Virus record (IMG/VR): IMGVR_UViG_3300047157_000152 | Coordinates: 1 to 64,000 of that record | Reading direction: 5' to 3' (one strand) | Length of the DNA: 64,000 bases | From: a virus | Shown here: positions 32,866-42,353 of the stretch, piece by piece | Position numbering within the stretch: position 1 is the stretch's first letter | Layout of the letters: each line of letters begins with the position of its first letter | Translations under genes and position numbers: made by a program | Notes under the pieces: generated by a model | Databases searched by the model: none | What the model was told of the DNA's origin: nothing | The model's input: only the letters and a program-made list of their open reading frames with translations

Positions 32866-33173
32866 TGGCTTTTAAAATTAACCCACCATACGTTATCGAC
32901 AACACTCCAATTTACAATGTAGATTTAGAAGAAGGTGTGTTAGGAAAAGCAGATAGAAACGGAAGTATTTTAGTAAGTAAAGATATTAAAGATCCAAAAC
33001 AAATTGAAGATGTTATCAATCATGAAAAAGTTCATATTGATCAAATGAAGCGAGGTGATTTGGATTATGATGACAGTGCGGTTTACTGGAGAGGTAAACG
33101 CTACTCAAGAGCACAAATGCAGGAGGGTGCTAAAAATCTTCCTTGGGAAAAAGAAGCTTATGCCAGATCCTAA
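32865..33173 (+). CDS. Small HExxH zinc-metallopeptidase-like protein
   Basis: A 102-residue protein with the zinc-protease motif HEKVH at 53-57 and acidic residues in WEKEAYA (94-100) that may give the third ligand. The short domain resembles the core of gluzincin-type peptidases. It lies in the lysis and accessory block, so it may trim virion proteins or act in the envelope; substrate unknown. Overlaps the holin gene by 14 bases. Confidence 0.6.
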   Translation: MAFKINPPYVIDNTPIYNVDLEEGVLGKADRNGSILVSKDIKDPKQIEDVINHEKVHIDQMKRGDLDYDDSAVYWRGKRYSRAQMQEGAKNLPWEKEAYARS

Positions 33174-33621
33174 AAAAAAATTTAAAGACACAACAGTAGG
33201 TAAACTATTGTTTGGTGCTGCGTCATTAGTTAACCCTGCGTTAGGTAGTGTACTAAGCGGTGTGACTTCACCAGCTGAAGCTATTGCTGCTATAGGTAAA
33301 TCCGATGTAAGTGGTGAAGACAAAATAAAATTACAACAACTTATATTCGAACAACAAAATAAAGAAATGGAAGCCGTCACATCAAGGTGGCAAGCTGATT
33401 CAATGTCAGATTCATGGCTTTCTAAAAACGTACGCCCTATGGTTTTAGTGTGGTGTATTGTTATATTTTCAATAGCAGGATTATTAGATAGTGTAGAGTC
33501 TATACCGTTTCACATAGGTGAATTATGGAATGATACATTTGAAAAAGTAATGATGGCTGTTGTTCTAGCATATTTTGGTGGACGCACGACAGAAAAGGCT
33601 ACAAGTTTATTTAAAAAATAA
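33160..33621 (+). CDS. Holin (3-TM holin family)
   Basis: A 153-residue protein starting at ATG 33160 (MPDPKKKFKDTTVGKLLFGA); an upstream in-frame Met exists but would read deep into the previous gene. The family hallmark RWQADSMSDSWLSKNVRP is followed by LVWCIVIFSIAGLL and, after a short loop, KVMMAVVLAYFGGRTTEK. Forms membrane holes that let the M15 endolysin through. Confidence 0.78.
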   Translation: MPDPKKKFKDTTVGKLLFGAASLVNPALGSVLSGVTSPAEAIAAIGKSDVSGEDKIKLQQLIFEQQNKEMEAVTSRWQADSMSDSWLSKNVRPMVLVWCIVIFSIAGLLDSVESIPFHIGELWNDTFEKVMMAVVLAYFGGRTTEKATSLFKK

Positions 33622-33674
33622 ATAAAACCTGTAACTATATTAATAAATAATTAATCAATTAAATTAAATTAAAA

Positions 33675-33917
33675 ATGGAAATTAAAAAAGACCAATTAGA
33701 AAAAATCCAAGGCTTTCAAAAAGACTTAAACAAATTGTTAAACGAAGTAGGATTTTTAGAAGCCCAAAAAACCGCGGTATTATCTAAGTTTCACGAAGTC
33801 AACAAAGAAACTGAAGACTTTAAAAAGGAACTTGAAGAAGAGTACGGATCGATTAACATCAATCTTGAAGACGGTACTTACACTCCTATCGAAAAAGAAG
33901 AAGACAAGAAGGAGTAA
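33675..33917 (+). CDS. 80-residue coiled-coil protein
   Basis: Strong heptads (LEKIQGFQKDLNKLLNEVGF, KETEDFKKELEEEYG) followed by ININLEDGTYTPIEKEE. Acidic. The form is common just before terminase genes in marine phages; role unknown. Stop and next start are within one base. Confidence 0.6.
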   Translation: MEIKKDQLEKIQGFQKDLNKLLNEVGFLEAQKTAVLSKFHEVNKETEDFKKELEEEYGSININLEDGTYTPIEKEEDKKE

Positions 33918-34144
33918 TGTCATCTGTTATTAGAAAGATCAGCATCGGTTCTGATTACAAAACTGACGCGATGCATTATTCTTTGACTCAGTCAGTATAT
34001 GGAGGTCACACTATATCTCATATACTCTTTGATGCAGAAGATAATTCTTATAACATTTACATTAAAAAAAACAACGAGGTATTGCCATGGAAAAAGTTTA
34101 ACTCTAACATGGCAATCTCCGTTGAATATGATTTAGAATACTAA
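33917..34144 (+). CDS. Conserved KISIGSDYK-type phage protein
   Basis: A 75-residue protein: KISIGSDYKTDAMHYSLTQS, GGHTISHILFD, ending ISVEYDLEY. This pattern is shared by many marine phage proteins near terminase; function not known to me. Beta-rich. Confidence 0.65.
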   Translation: MSSVIRKISIGSDYKTDAMHYSLTQSVYGGHTISHILFDAEDNSYNIYIKKNNEVLPWKKFNSNMAISVEYDLEY

Positions 34145-34750
34145 ATGAAAAGTATATTTGACTTTATCGTTGAGCCTGCTGGCCAGCGATATAATAATGA
34201 AGTTAAAGTAGGTGACAAAAGCCTTATAATTAACACTCAGTCAGAAAGTTTTAAATCAGTAAATAATATAGCTAGAGTTATAGCAACACCAAAAGCATAC
34301 AAAACACCTATTAAAGCTGGTGATTTAATTATGATACATCATAATGTGTTTAGAAGGTTTTACGATATACGTGGTGAAGAAAAAAACAGTAGATCATATT
34401 TTAAAGATGGTTTATATTTTGTTCAATTAAATCAAGTGTATTTATATAAATCTGATGAAAAGTGGAAAGCTTTTGGCAATAGATGCTTTATAAGCCCAAT
34501 TCATAACAATGATGATATAGACGCTAATTTAGAAGAACGCCTTGTTGGTATATTAAAATATGGCAATAGTTCATTAGAAGCGTTAAAAATCAACGAGGGA
34601 GACCTTGTAGGTTATTCACCGTTTGGTGAGTTTGACTTTGTAGTTGATGGCAAGCGTCTTTATTGTATGAAATCAAATGATATTGTAATTAAATATGAAC
34701 GTCAAGGAAACGAAACAGAATATAATCCTAGCTGGGCACATAGCAGTTGA
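34145..34750 (+). CDS. Double co-chaperonin-like protein (GroES fold?)
   Basis: A 201-residue protein. Two segments look like Cpn10: ARVIATPKAYKTPIKAGDLI with MIHHNVFRRFYD, and INEGDLVGYSPFGEFDFVVD with LYCMKSNDIVIKYE, the latter strongly like the GroES ending (GDxVxFxxxxGxExxVDGxxYxxMxxxDIxxxxE). The linker between is charged. It may cap a chaperonin as T4 gp31 does, or be an unrelated beta barrel. Lies four genes before the capsid; overlaps the next gene by 56 bases. Confidence 0.45.
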   Translation: MKSIFDFIVEPAGQRYNNEVKVGDKSLIINTQSESFKSVNNIARVIATPKAYKTPIKAGDLIMIHHNVFRRFYDIRGEEKNSRSYFKDGLYFVQLNQVYLYKSDEKWKAFGNRCFISPIHNNDDIDANLEERLVGILKYGNSSLEALKINEGDLVGYSPFGEFDFVVDGKRLYCMKSNDIVIKYERQGNETEYNPSWAHSS

Positions 34751-34970
34751 GGAACTTATTAAGGTAGCAAAAGAAGCTATAGTTGATTCTGATGATGATA
34801 TATCAGCTGATAGATTAAAAAATGCTGCTGCAACTAAAAAATTAGCTATATTTGATGCTTTTGAAATACTTAACCGTATTAAAGAAGAGGAAGATATGTT
34901 AAACGAAAAACCAAAAGAAGAAAAGAAAACTGAAGCTTTTGGAGGTTTTGCAGAAAGAAGATCTAAGTAA
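34695..34970 (+). CDS. Putative terminase small subunit
   Basis: A 91-residue helical acidic protein directly before the large terminase gene (one-base overlap). The stretch DSDDDISADRLKNAAATKKL and AIFDAFEILNRIKEE is typical of short proteins in this position in related phages. Size and place suit a small terminase, which recognises the DNA and feeds it to the motor. No helix-turn-helix is obvious, so the call rests on position. Confidence 0.5.
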   Translation: MNVKETKQNIILAGHIAVEELIKVAKEAIVDSDDDISADRLKNAAATKKLAIFDAFEILNRIKEEEDMLNEKPKEEKKTEAFGGFAERRSK

Positions 34971-37174
34971 TGTATAAGCAAACGTTATATAAAGTAATTG
35001 ATCACATAAAACCACATGTAATAAAAAGATTAAATAAATCTAAGAAGTGGGATTATGGTTATAATAAAGAACACGATGTTATTGTTATATCTAAAACTGG
35101 TCAAATAGGTGAAGTATACGAAATACAAAACTTAAAAATAGCATTACCAAAAGAAAACGAAGTTTTCACTGAAGCTGACAAGTGGCAAACCCACGAATAC
35201 CCTAAAGCTTTAAAAAAAATTAAAACAATATTTGATTGGAAACAATATCCAGATGATTTTAAAGAAAAATGGTATGCATATATTGATAGAGAATTTGCCA
35301 GGCGCCACGAAGGTTATTGGTTTAATAACAAGGGTAAAGCTACTTATATTACTGGTACTCATTACATGTACCTGCAGTGGTCCAAGATTGATGTTGGGCA
35401 AGCAGACTTTCGAGAAGCAAACAGATTATTCTATATATTCTGGGAAGCTTGCAAAGCAGATACGCGTTGCTACGGAATGTGCTACCTCAAAAACAGACGG
35501 TCTGGTTTTTCATTCATGGCATCTGGCGAAACAGTCAACCTTGCCACTATCTCTAGTGATGCTAGATACGGTGTCCTTTCAAAATCAGGGGCTGATGCGA
35601 AGAAAATGTTTACCGATAAAATCGTACCCATTTCCGTCAATTACCCGTTTTTCTTCAAGCCAATTCAAGACGGTATGGATCGGCCAAAAACAGAACTTGC
35701 ATACAGAGTTCCTGCTAGTAGATTTACAAGACGTAAACTAGATAGTAACGAGCAATTAGAAGAACTAGAAGGATTAGATACAACTATTGACTGGAAAAAT
35801 ACAGGAGATAACAGTTATGATGGTGAAAAATTAAAACTACTTGTACACGATGAATCTGGTAAGTGGGAAAAACCTGACAATATATTAAATAACTGGAGGG
35901 TTACAAAAACTTGTTTACGATTAGGTTCTAGAATTATAGGTAAGTGTATGATGGGTTCAACGTCAAATGCTTTAGACAAAGGAGGTAGAAATTATAAAAA
36001 ATTATATGATGACTCAGACGTTACCAGAAGAAACCGCAACGGGCAGACTAGCTCGGGATTATATAGCTTGTTCATTCCTATGGAGTGGAATTACGAAGGA
36101 TACATTGATTCTTATGGATTACCTGTCTTCGAGACACCGGAAGAACCTAAAAAAGGGCCAGATGGTTTCCCCATTGAAATCGGTGTTATCGAGCACTGGG
36201 AAAATGAAGTAGATGGTCTTAAGAACGATCCTGATGCGCTTAATGAATTATATAGACAGTTTCCACGTACAGAGAAACATGCGTTTAGAGATGAAACAAA
36301 ACAATCACTATTTAATCTTACAAAGATCTATGAACAAATAGATTATAATGAAGATTTAAAACATTCTAATGTTGTTACACAGGGTAATTTTATGTGGGAA
36401 GGTGGGATTAAAGATACAAGCGTTCAGTTTGTTCCTAGTAAACAAGGTAGATTTATAGTATCTTGGGTTCCAGATGTTCAACAGCAAAATAGATTTATTA
36501 TTAAAAATGGTATGAAGTATCCTGCTAATGAGCATATGGGTGCTTTTGGTTGTGACTCATATGATATATCGGGAACAGTAGATGGTAGAGGTTCTAAAGG
36601 TGCATTACACGGTTTAACTAAGTTTACTATGGATACTTGTCCACCTAACTTATTTTTTTTAGAATATATAGCTAGACCACAAACTGCTGAAACATTTTTT
36701 GAAGATGTGCTTATGGCTTTACATTTTTATGGTATGCCAATACTTGCTGAGAATAATAAACCTAGATTATTATATCATTTAAAAAGAAGAGGTTATAGAG
36801 GTTACTCTATGAACAGGCCAGATAAAACAGCATATAAATTATCTATAACGGAAAAAGAAATAGGTGGTATACCGAATTCAAGTGAAGACGTTAAACAAGC
36901 CCATGCTGCGGCTATTGAATCTTATATTGAAATGTTTGTAGGATATAACAATGAGCAGTACGGTACTATGTATTTTCAAAGAACATTAGAAGACTGGGCT
37001 GCATTTGATATAAATAAAAGAACAAAACATGATGCATCTATAAGCTCTGGCTTAGCTATCATGGCTTGCAATAAAAATAAATATAGACCTATACCTGAAC
37101 ATATAAAAGAAAAAGTAAGTTTAAGTTTTTCTAAATATGACAACAAGGGTTCAAAATCAAAAATAATTAATTAG
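34970..37174 (+). CDS. terL: Terminase large subunit
   Basis: A 734-residue packaging ATPase and nuclease. Near residues 122-181: KATYITGTHYMYLQWSKID and CYLKNRRSGFS, the adenine and Walker A region of this family. Later, DSYDISGTVDGRGSKGALHG fits the start of the RNase H-like nuclease domain, with the conserved Asp. Between them, KLLVHDESGKW gives a Walker B. Followed one base later by the portal gene. Confidence 0.88.
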   Translation: MYKQTLYKVIDHIKPHVIKRLNKSKKWDYGYNKEHDVIVISKTGQIGEVYEIQNLKIALPKENEVFTEADKWQTHEYPKALKKIKTIFDWKQYPDDFKEKWYAYIDREFARRHEGYWFNNKGKATYITGTHYMYLQWSKIDVGQADFREANRLFYIFWEACKADTRCYGMCYLKNRRSGFSFMASGETVNLATISSDARYGVLSKSGADAKKMFTDKIVPISVNYPFFFKPIQDGMDRPKTELAYRVPASRFTRRKLDSNEQLEELEGLDTTIDWKNTGDNSYDGEKLKLLVHDESGKWEKPDNILNNWRVTKTCLRLGSRIIGKCMMGSTSNALDKGGRNYKKLYDDSDVTRRNRNGQTSSGLYSLFIPMEWNYEGYIDSYGLPVFETPEEPKKGPDGFPIEIGVIEHWENEVDGLKNDPDALNELYRQFPRTEKHAFRDETKQSLFNLTKIYEQIDYNEDLKHSNVVTQGNFMWEGGIKDTSVQFVPSKQGRFIVSWVPDVQQQNRFIIKNGMKYPANEHMGAFGCDSYDISGTVDGRGSKGALHGLTKFTMDTCPPNLFFLEYIARPQTAETFFEDVLMALHFYGMPILAENNKPRLLYHLKRRGYRGYSMNRPDKTAYKLSITEKEIGGIPNSSEDVKQAHAAAIESYIEMFVGYNNEQYGTMYFQRTLEDWAAFDINKRTKHDASISSGLAIMACNKNKYRPIPEHIKEKVSLSFSKYDNKGSKSKIIN

Positions 37175-39556
37175 ATGATTAATACGAGTACTAATAGTTC
37201 CTTTCCGAGTCAGGTGGTACCTCTCGCGGAAAAGCTTAGTTGGGAATATGGTTTGCAAGTAGCGCAAGCTATTGAACATGAATGGTTTAGAGGTGGTAGA
37301 GTCAACGGCACAAGATGGCAAAAAGGATTTCAAAACTTCAATAGATTAAGATTATATGCTAGAGGTGAACAGCCTGTGCAAAAATATAAAGATGAGTTAT
37401 CAATTAATGGTGATTTATCTTATTTAAACTTAGACTGGAAACCAGTACCTATTATACCTAAGTTTGTTGATATTGTTGTAAATGGTATATCATCTAAAAA
37501 ATATGACATAAAAGCATACGCTCAAGATCCGTTTTCACAAAAACAAAGAACAAATTATGCCTCATCTATATTAAGAGATATGTTATCCAAGCCTTTACTT
37601 GATAGTATAAAACAAAATTTAGGTGTAGACGTTTACAATGTAGTTGATCCGGCTAATTTACCTCAGTCAAAAGAAGAGTTAGAAGTGCATATGCAATTAA
37701 ACTATAAACAATCTGTAGAAATTGCTGAAGAAGAAGTTATTAATAATGTATTAGATTTTAACAAATACGAATTAATTAACAAAAGAGTTATAGAAGATAT
37801 AGTTACAGTTGGTATTGGAGCTGTAAAAACTAGTTTTAATAAAGCTGAAGGTGTTACAATAGATTATGTAAATCCTTCTAATTTAGTTTATTCATATACT
37901 AATGATCCTAATTTTCAGGATTTATATTATGTAGGCGAAATTAAATCAATTACAATACCTGAGCTAAAAAAAGAATTTCCTCAATTAACTAATGAAGAGC
38001 TTGCTACGATTCAAAAATACCCTGGCAGAGAAGGTTATATGCGTAATCGTAACAATGATAACGACTTAGTACAAGTGGTATACTTTGAATATAAGTCTTA
38101 CATGGATCAAGTCTTTAAAGTTAAAAACACAGATAATGGTTTAGAAAAAGTATTAGAAAAACCTGATACATTTAACCCGCCACAAAGCGATAACTTTGAC
38201 AGAGTGTCTAGAACAATAGAAGTTTTATTTACAGGTGCTAAGGTTATGGGTGTTGAACAAATGCTTAAATGGGAAATGTCAGAAAACATGACAAGACCTA
38301 AAAGTGATTTAACCAAGGTTAATATGAACTACAACATTGTAGCACCTCATATGTATCAAGGCCGTGTAGATTCACTTGTAGGGCGTATAACTGGTTTTGC
38401 TGATATGATACAGCTTACATCACTTAAATTGCAACAGGTGATTGCTAGAATGGTTCCAGACGGTGTGTTTGTAGATGTTGATGGTTTGTCTGAAGTTGAT
38501 TTAGGTAATGGAACTAATTATAATCCACAAGAAGCATTAAACATGTACTTTCAAACTGGTAGTATAGTTGGTAGATCGCTAACACAAGATGGTGATCCTA
38601 ACAGAGGTAAAGTGCCAATACAAGAATTACAAACGTCTAGCGCTAACGGTAAAATACAATCATTAATAAATACTTATCAGTATTATTTACAAATGATAAG
38701 AGATGTAACGGGATTAAACGAAGCTAGAGATGGTAGCTTACCAGATAAGGACTCATTAGTCGGTTTACAAAAAATGGCTGCCAACGCTTCAAACATAGCT
38801 ACTAAGCATATTTTAAATGGCAGTTTGTATTTAACTCTTAGAACTTGTGAAAACATATCACTAAGAATAGCGGACATGCTTGATTTTGATTTGACTAATA
38901 GTGCTTTAAAGTCTAGTATAGGTAAGTTTAATGTTGCTACCCTACATGAAGTGGACGATTTACATCTTTATGATTTTGGTATATACATGGAGTTAGAACC
39001 TGAAGAAGAAGAAAAGGCGATGTTAGAGCAAAACATACAAATGGCTTTGCAACAAAATCAAATATACCTTGAAGATGCTATTGATATTAGAGAAATAAGA
39101 AATCTAACTTTAGCAAATCAAGTTTTAAAATACAAAAGAGTCAAAAAGCAACAAGCTGATCAACAAGCTCAAATGGCTAATATTGCTGCACAAGCAGATT
39201 CAAACGCAGAAGCTTCTGAAAGATCTGCAATGAATGATGTGCAAAAAGCAGAGGCTTTAGCACAAACAGAAACACAAATAGAACAATCAAAATCTCAGTT
39301 TGAAATACAAAGAATGCAAGCTGAAAATCAACTTAAACTTCAGTTGATGGCTCAAGAATTTGAGTATAACATTAAACTAAAAGAAATGGATGTAGCTAAC
39401 ACATCTCAAAAAGAAGCACAAATAGAAGATCGTAAAGATAAGCGAACTAAAATTCAAGCTTCACAACAGTCTCAAATGATTAGTCAAAGACAAAACGATT
39501 CTGCTCCAACAGACTTTGAAGCAGAAGATTCATTACAACTACCATTATTATCGTAG
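37175..39556 (+). CDS. Portal protein
   Basis: A 793-residue portal, the ring through which DNA enters and leaves the head. Typical features: WEYGLQVAQAIEHEWFRGGR at the start, a central domain (VIEDIVTVGIGAVKTSFNKA, GRVDSLVGRITGFADMIQLT) and a long Gln-rich helical C-terminus (NIAAQADSNAEASERSAMND and on to the end) that may form the barrel. It directly follows terL and precedes the scaffold and capsid genes. Confidence 0.85.
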   Translation: MINTSTNSSFPSQVVPLAEKLSWEYGLQVAQAIEHEWFRGGRVNGTRWQKGFQNFNRLRLYARGEQPVQKYKDELSINGDLSYLNLDWKPVPIIPKFVDIVVNGISSKKYDIKAYAQDPFSQKQRTNYASSILRDMLSKPLLDSIKQNLGVDVYNVVDPANLPQSKEELEVHMQLNYKQSVEIAEEEVINNVLDFNKYELINKRVIEDIVTVGIGAVKTSFNKAEGVTIDYVNPSNLVYSYTNDPNFQDLYYVGEIKSITIPELKKEFPQLTNEELATIQKYPGREGYMRNRNNDNDLVQVVYFEYKSYMDQVFKVKNTDNGLEKVLEKPDTFNPPQSDNFDRVSRTIEVLFTGAKVMGVEQMLKWEMSENMTRPKSDLTKVNMNYNIVAPHMYQGRVDSLVGRITGFADMIQLTSLKLQQVIARMVPDGVFVDVDGLSEVDLGNGTNYNPQEALNMYFQTGSIVGRSLTQDGDPNRGKVPIQELQTSSANGKIQSLINTYQYYLQMIRDVTGLNEARDGSLPDKDSLVGLQKMAANASNIATKHILNGSLYLTLRTCENISLRIADMLDFDLTNSALKSSIGKFNVATLHEVDDLHLYDFGIYMELEPEEEEKAMLEQNIQMALQQNQIYLEDAIDIREIRNLTLANQVLKYKRVKKQQADQQAQMANIAAQADSNAEASERSAMNDVQKAEALAQTETQIEQSKSQFEIQRMQAENQLKLQLMAQEFEYNIKLKEMDVANTSQKEAQIEDRKDKRTKIQASQQSQMISQRQNDSAPTDFEAEDSLQLPLLS

Positions 39557-39585
39557 TTATTTATTAATTTTTATATTATTTTATT

Positions 39586-40767
39586 ATGTCAGAAACAAAA
39601 GAAAAAGCTGGAAAGCTTAAGGTGAAAGCTAAAATTCTTAAACCTAAAAATTTATCAAATAGTGATGAACCTATAAAAATAGATTTATCAAAACCTAAAA
39701 CAGAAGAACAAGATGCCATTCAAGTCGGAGAAACAAAGGAAATACCTGTGGTTGAAACATCCGGAGATAGCGAGAAAGTGGGAGAACAAGTACAAGAGCC
39801 CAGTCCGATTGCTGAAGTTCAAGAAGAAAAACCTGTAATTGAAGAGGTTAAAGAAGAAGAAGATGAGGTTATTTCAATAGGTGAAAAAATGGAACCACAA
39901 GCGGAATTAAAAGCTGAGGAACCACAAGCCACAAAACAAGATATTAATTTACCTGAAAACATTGAAAAAGTCATAGACTTTATGAAAGAAACAGGTGGAA
40001 CATTAGAAGATTATGTTAGATTAAATGCTGACTATTCTAATGTAGATAGTGATACATTATTAAGAGAGTATTACAAACAGACTAAATCTCACTTAGATTC
40101 AGAAGAGATTAGCTTCTTATTAGAAGATAATTTTGAGTTTGATGAAGAGTTAGATGAAGCAAGAGATATTCGAAAGAAGAAACTTGCATACAAAGAAGAG
40201 GTTGCAAAAGCCCGTAAGCATTTGGATGGTTTAAAGAGTCAATATTACGACGAAATCAAGTTGAGACCCGGAGTAACTCAAGAGCAAAAAAAAGCTATGG
40301 ATTTTTTCAATCGCTACAACGAAGAGCAAGGTGTAGCAGAGCAACAACATGAAGTATTTAGAAATACTACTAAAGATTATTTTACCAAAGAATTCAAAGG
40401 TTTTGATTTTAGCGTAGGAGATAAAAAATTTAGGTACGGTATTAAAAATCCTAGTGAAGTTGCAGATAGTCAATCAAACATCAGTAATATAGTTAAGAAG
40501 TTCTTAAACGATAAAGGTGATGTAACTGATGTAAAAGGTTATCACAAAGCTATGTATGCCGCGCAACATGCAGATACTATTGCACAGCATTTTTATGAGC
40601 AAGGCAAAGCCGATGCTATTAGGAATGTCGCTGCAAAATCAAACAACATTAGTAACGAAGCTAGAGCAAGTGCTCCAAGTGACGTGTTTGTTGGTGGATT
40701 TAAAGTTAAAAGTATAAGTGGTCTTGACTCTTCAAAATTAAAAATCAAAGCAAGAAAATTTAACTAA
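39586..40767 (+). CDS. Scaffold-like head assembly protein
   Basis: A 393-residue acidic protein between portal and capsid. The first 130 residues are Glu/Lys/Pro-rich and disordered (EEKPVIEEVKEEEDEVISIG), the middle is helical (EEISFLLEDNFEFDEELDEA), and the C-terminus ends in KSISGLDSSKLKIKARKF. Charge, helicity and position match scaffold proteins that guide capsid growth. No protease motif is visible. Confidence 0.75.
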   Translation: MSETKEKAGKLKVKAKILKPKNLSNSDEPIKIDLSKPKTEEQDAIQVGETKEIPVVETSGDSEKVGEQVQEPSPIAEVQEEKPVIEEVKEEEDEVISIGEKMEPQAELKAEEPQATKQDINLPENIEKVIDFMKETGGTLEDYVRLNADYSNVDSDTLLREYYKQTKSHLDSEEISFLLEDNFEFDEELDEARDIRKKKLAYKEEVAKARKHLDGLKSQYYDEIKLRPGVTQEQKKAMDFFNRYNEEQGVAEQQHEVFRNTTKDYFTKEFKGFDFSVGDKKFRYGIKNPSEVADSQSNISNIVKKFLNDKGDVTDVKGYHKAMYAAQHADTIAQHFYEQGKADAIRNVAAKSNNISNEARASAPSDVFVGGFKVKSISGLDSSKLKIKARKFN

Positions 40768-40785
40768 AACTAAAAATTATTTATT

Positions 40786-42282
40786 ATGGGACAAATCGCT
40801 CCTGTGTTTGGAAGTATTATACCTTCTCAAACGCAATTACCGCTAGCTAACAACTATCTAGCGTTCAACACTGGTGGTGCAAATGCTAATGACTTTGCTC
40901 AACAGTATCTACCAGAAGTTTACGAAGCTGAAGTAGAAAGATATGGAAACAGAACTTTATCTGGTTTCTTAAAAATGGTTGGTGCTGAAATGCCAATGAC
41001 ATCTGATCAAGTTATATGGTCAGAACAAAATAGATTACACATCTCTTACACAGGGTGTACGCTAACAGGACCTGGTGCTGGAACATTTGTTTTCAGTGTA
41101 CCTACTAACGCTGCTGTTGGTGCCGCTTCTGTTAAGAATGCAATTGCTCCAAATGATACTATCGTTGTAATGAACCCAACAACGGGTGTTACATTAAAAG
41201 GTATTGTAGGTCTTGTAGCTCCAAATGGTGCTTTAACTAACGTTACTGCTTATCCATTTACTGCTGCTAACTGGGATACTTTAGGTATTGCTGCTGCTGC
41301 AGGTGCTGCTGGACTTAAGATATTCGTTTATGGTTCTTTATTTGCTAAAGGAACTGGAAGCGGAAGTTTTTCAGTACAGCCACAATTTACTCAATACTCT
41401 AATCAACCAATCATTATCAAAGATAGATTTGAAATCAATGGTTCTGACATGGCACAGATTGGATGGGTAGAAGTTGCTACAGAAGATGGAACATCAGGAT
41501 ACTTATGGTATTTAAAGTCTGAGTCTGAAACAAGATTACGTTTTGACGATTACTTAGAAATGGCAATGGTTGAAGGTGAAATAGCTGACCAAAATGGTGG
41601 TTTTGCTGTGCAGGCTGCTGCAGGCGCTGCTGGATTAGCTGGCGCAGGGTTTAATGCTGCTATAGATGCTCACGGTACTGAAGGTCTTTTCCAAGCTATC
41701 ACTAACAGAGGTAATATCATGAGTGGATTCCAAGGTGCTACAGGTATTTCAGATTTCGATCAAATACTTAAAAATCTTGATACTCAAGGTGCTATTGAAG
41801 AAAACATGTTATTCTTAAATAGAGATACAGACTTAGAGTTTGATGACATGCTAAGCCAAATTTCTGCTGGACAATCTGGTGGAACTGCTTACGGTTTATT
41901 TGAAAATTCTGAGGATATGGCTTTAAATTTAGGTTTCTCTGGTTTCAGAAGAGGTTCTTATGACTTCTACAAAACTAGCTGGAAATACTTAAATGACGCT
42001 TCAACAAGAGGTGCAGTAGCTGTAAACAATATCGATGGTGTATTAATTCCTGCGGGAACTTCTACAGTTTATGACCAAATTTTAGGTACAAACATTAGAA
42101 GACCATTTTTACACGTGAGATATAGAGCTTCTCAAGGAGATGACAGAAGATACAAAAACTGGATCACTGGTACTGCTGGTGGTGCTTACACTTCTGAAAT
42201 TGACTCGATGATCGTAAACTGGTTATCAGAGAGATGTTTAGTTACTCAAGCTGCTAATAACTTCGTGTTATTCCAAAGCTAG
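40786..42282 (+). CDS. Major capsid protein
   Basis: A 498-residue protein, the main shell component. It follows the scaffold gene and is followed by the strongest terminator in the window, as usual for highly expressed capsid genes. Sequence traits fit HK97-fold capsids of marine podoviruses: QYLPEVYEAEVERYGNRTLS near the N-terminus, IIKDRFEINGSDMAQIGWVE, and a C-terminal SEIDSMIVNWLSERCLVTQA. Leader TAAAAATTATTTATTATG. A likely GroEL client (inference). Confidence 0.88.
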   Translation: MGQIAPVFGSIIPSQTQLPLANNYLAFNTGGANANDFAQQYLPEVYEAEVERYGNRTLSGFLKMVGAEMPMTSDQVIWSEQNRLHISYTGCTLTGPGAGTFVFSVPTNAAVGAASVKNAIAPNDTIVVMNPTTGVTLKGIVGLVAPNGALTNVTAYPFTAANWDTLGIAAAAGAAGLKIFVYGSLFAKGTGSGSFSVQPQFTQYSNQPIIIKDRFEINGSDMAQIGWVEVATEDGTSGYLWYLKSESETRLRFDDYLEMAMVEGEIADQNGGFAVQAAAGAAGLAGAGFNAAIDAHGTEGLFQAITNRGNIMSGFQGATGISDFDQILKNLDTQGAIEENMLFLNRDTDLEFDDMLSQISAGQSGGTAYGLFENSEDMALNLGFSGFRRGSYDFYKTSWKYLNDASTRGAVAVNNIDGVLIPAGTSTVYDQILGTNIRRPFLHVRYRASQGDDRRYKNWITGTAGGAYTSEIDSMIVNWLSERCLVTQAANNFVLFQS

Positions 42283-42298
42283 AATTACTTTAAAGAGT

Positions 42299-42330
42299 TA
42301 GGCGCTTCGGCGCCTAGCCCTTTATTTTTT
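42299..42330 (+). terminator. Rho-independent terminator after the capsid gene
   Basis: Perfect 7-bp GC-rich stem TAGGCGC-TTCG-GCGCCTA with a stable TTCG tetraloop, then CCC and TTTATTTTTTTATT. Would limit read-through so that capsid mRNA exceeds downstream transcripts. Confidence 0.93.
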
Positions 42331-42353
42331 TATTAATTATATTATATTATATC

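Noticed and set aside
33055-33621. Holin starting at 33055
   Set aside because: The first 35 residues come from the protease gene in another frame; the family-like protein starts at 33160.
35232-36212. Plus-strand ORFs inside the terminase gene
   Set aside because: The terminase frame is continuous with conserved motifs here; the extra frames are chance openings.
42299-42330. Hairpin as an attachment or cos site
   Set aside because: TTCG tetraloop plus T-run after the capsid gene is a standard terminator, and no integrase exists in the window.
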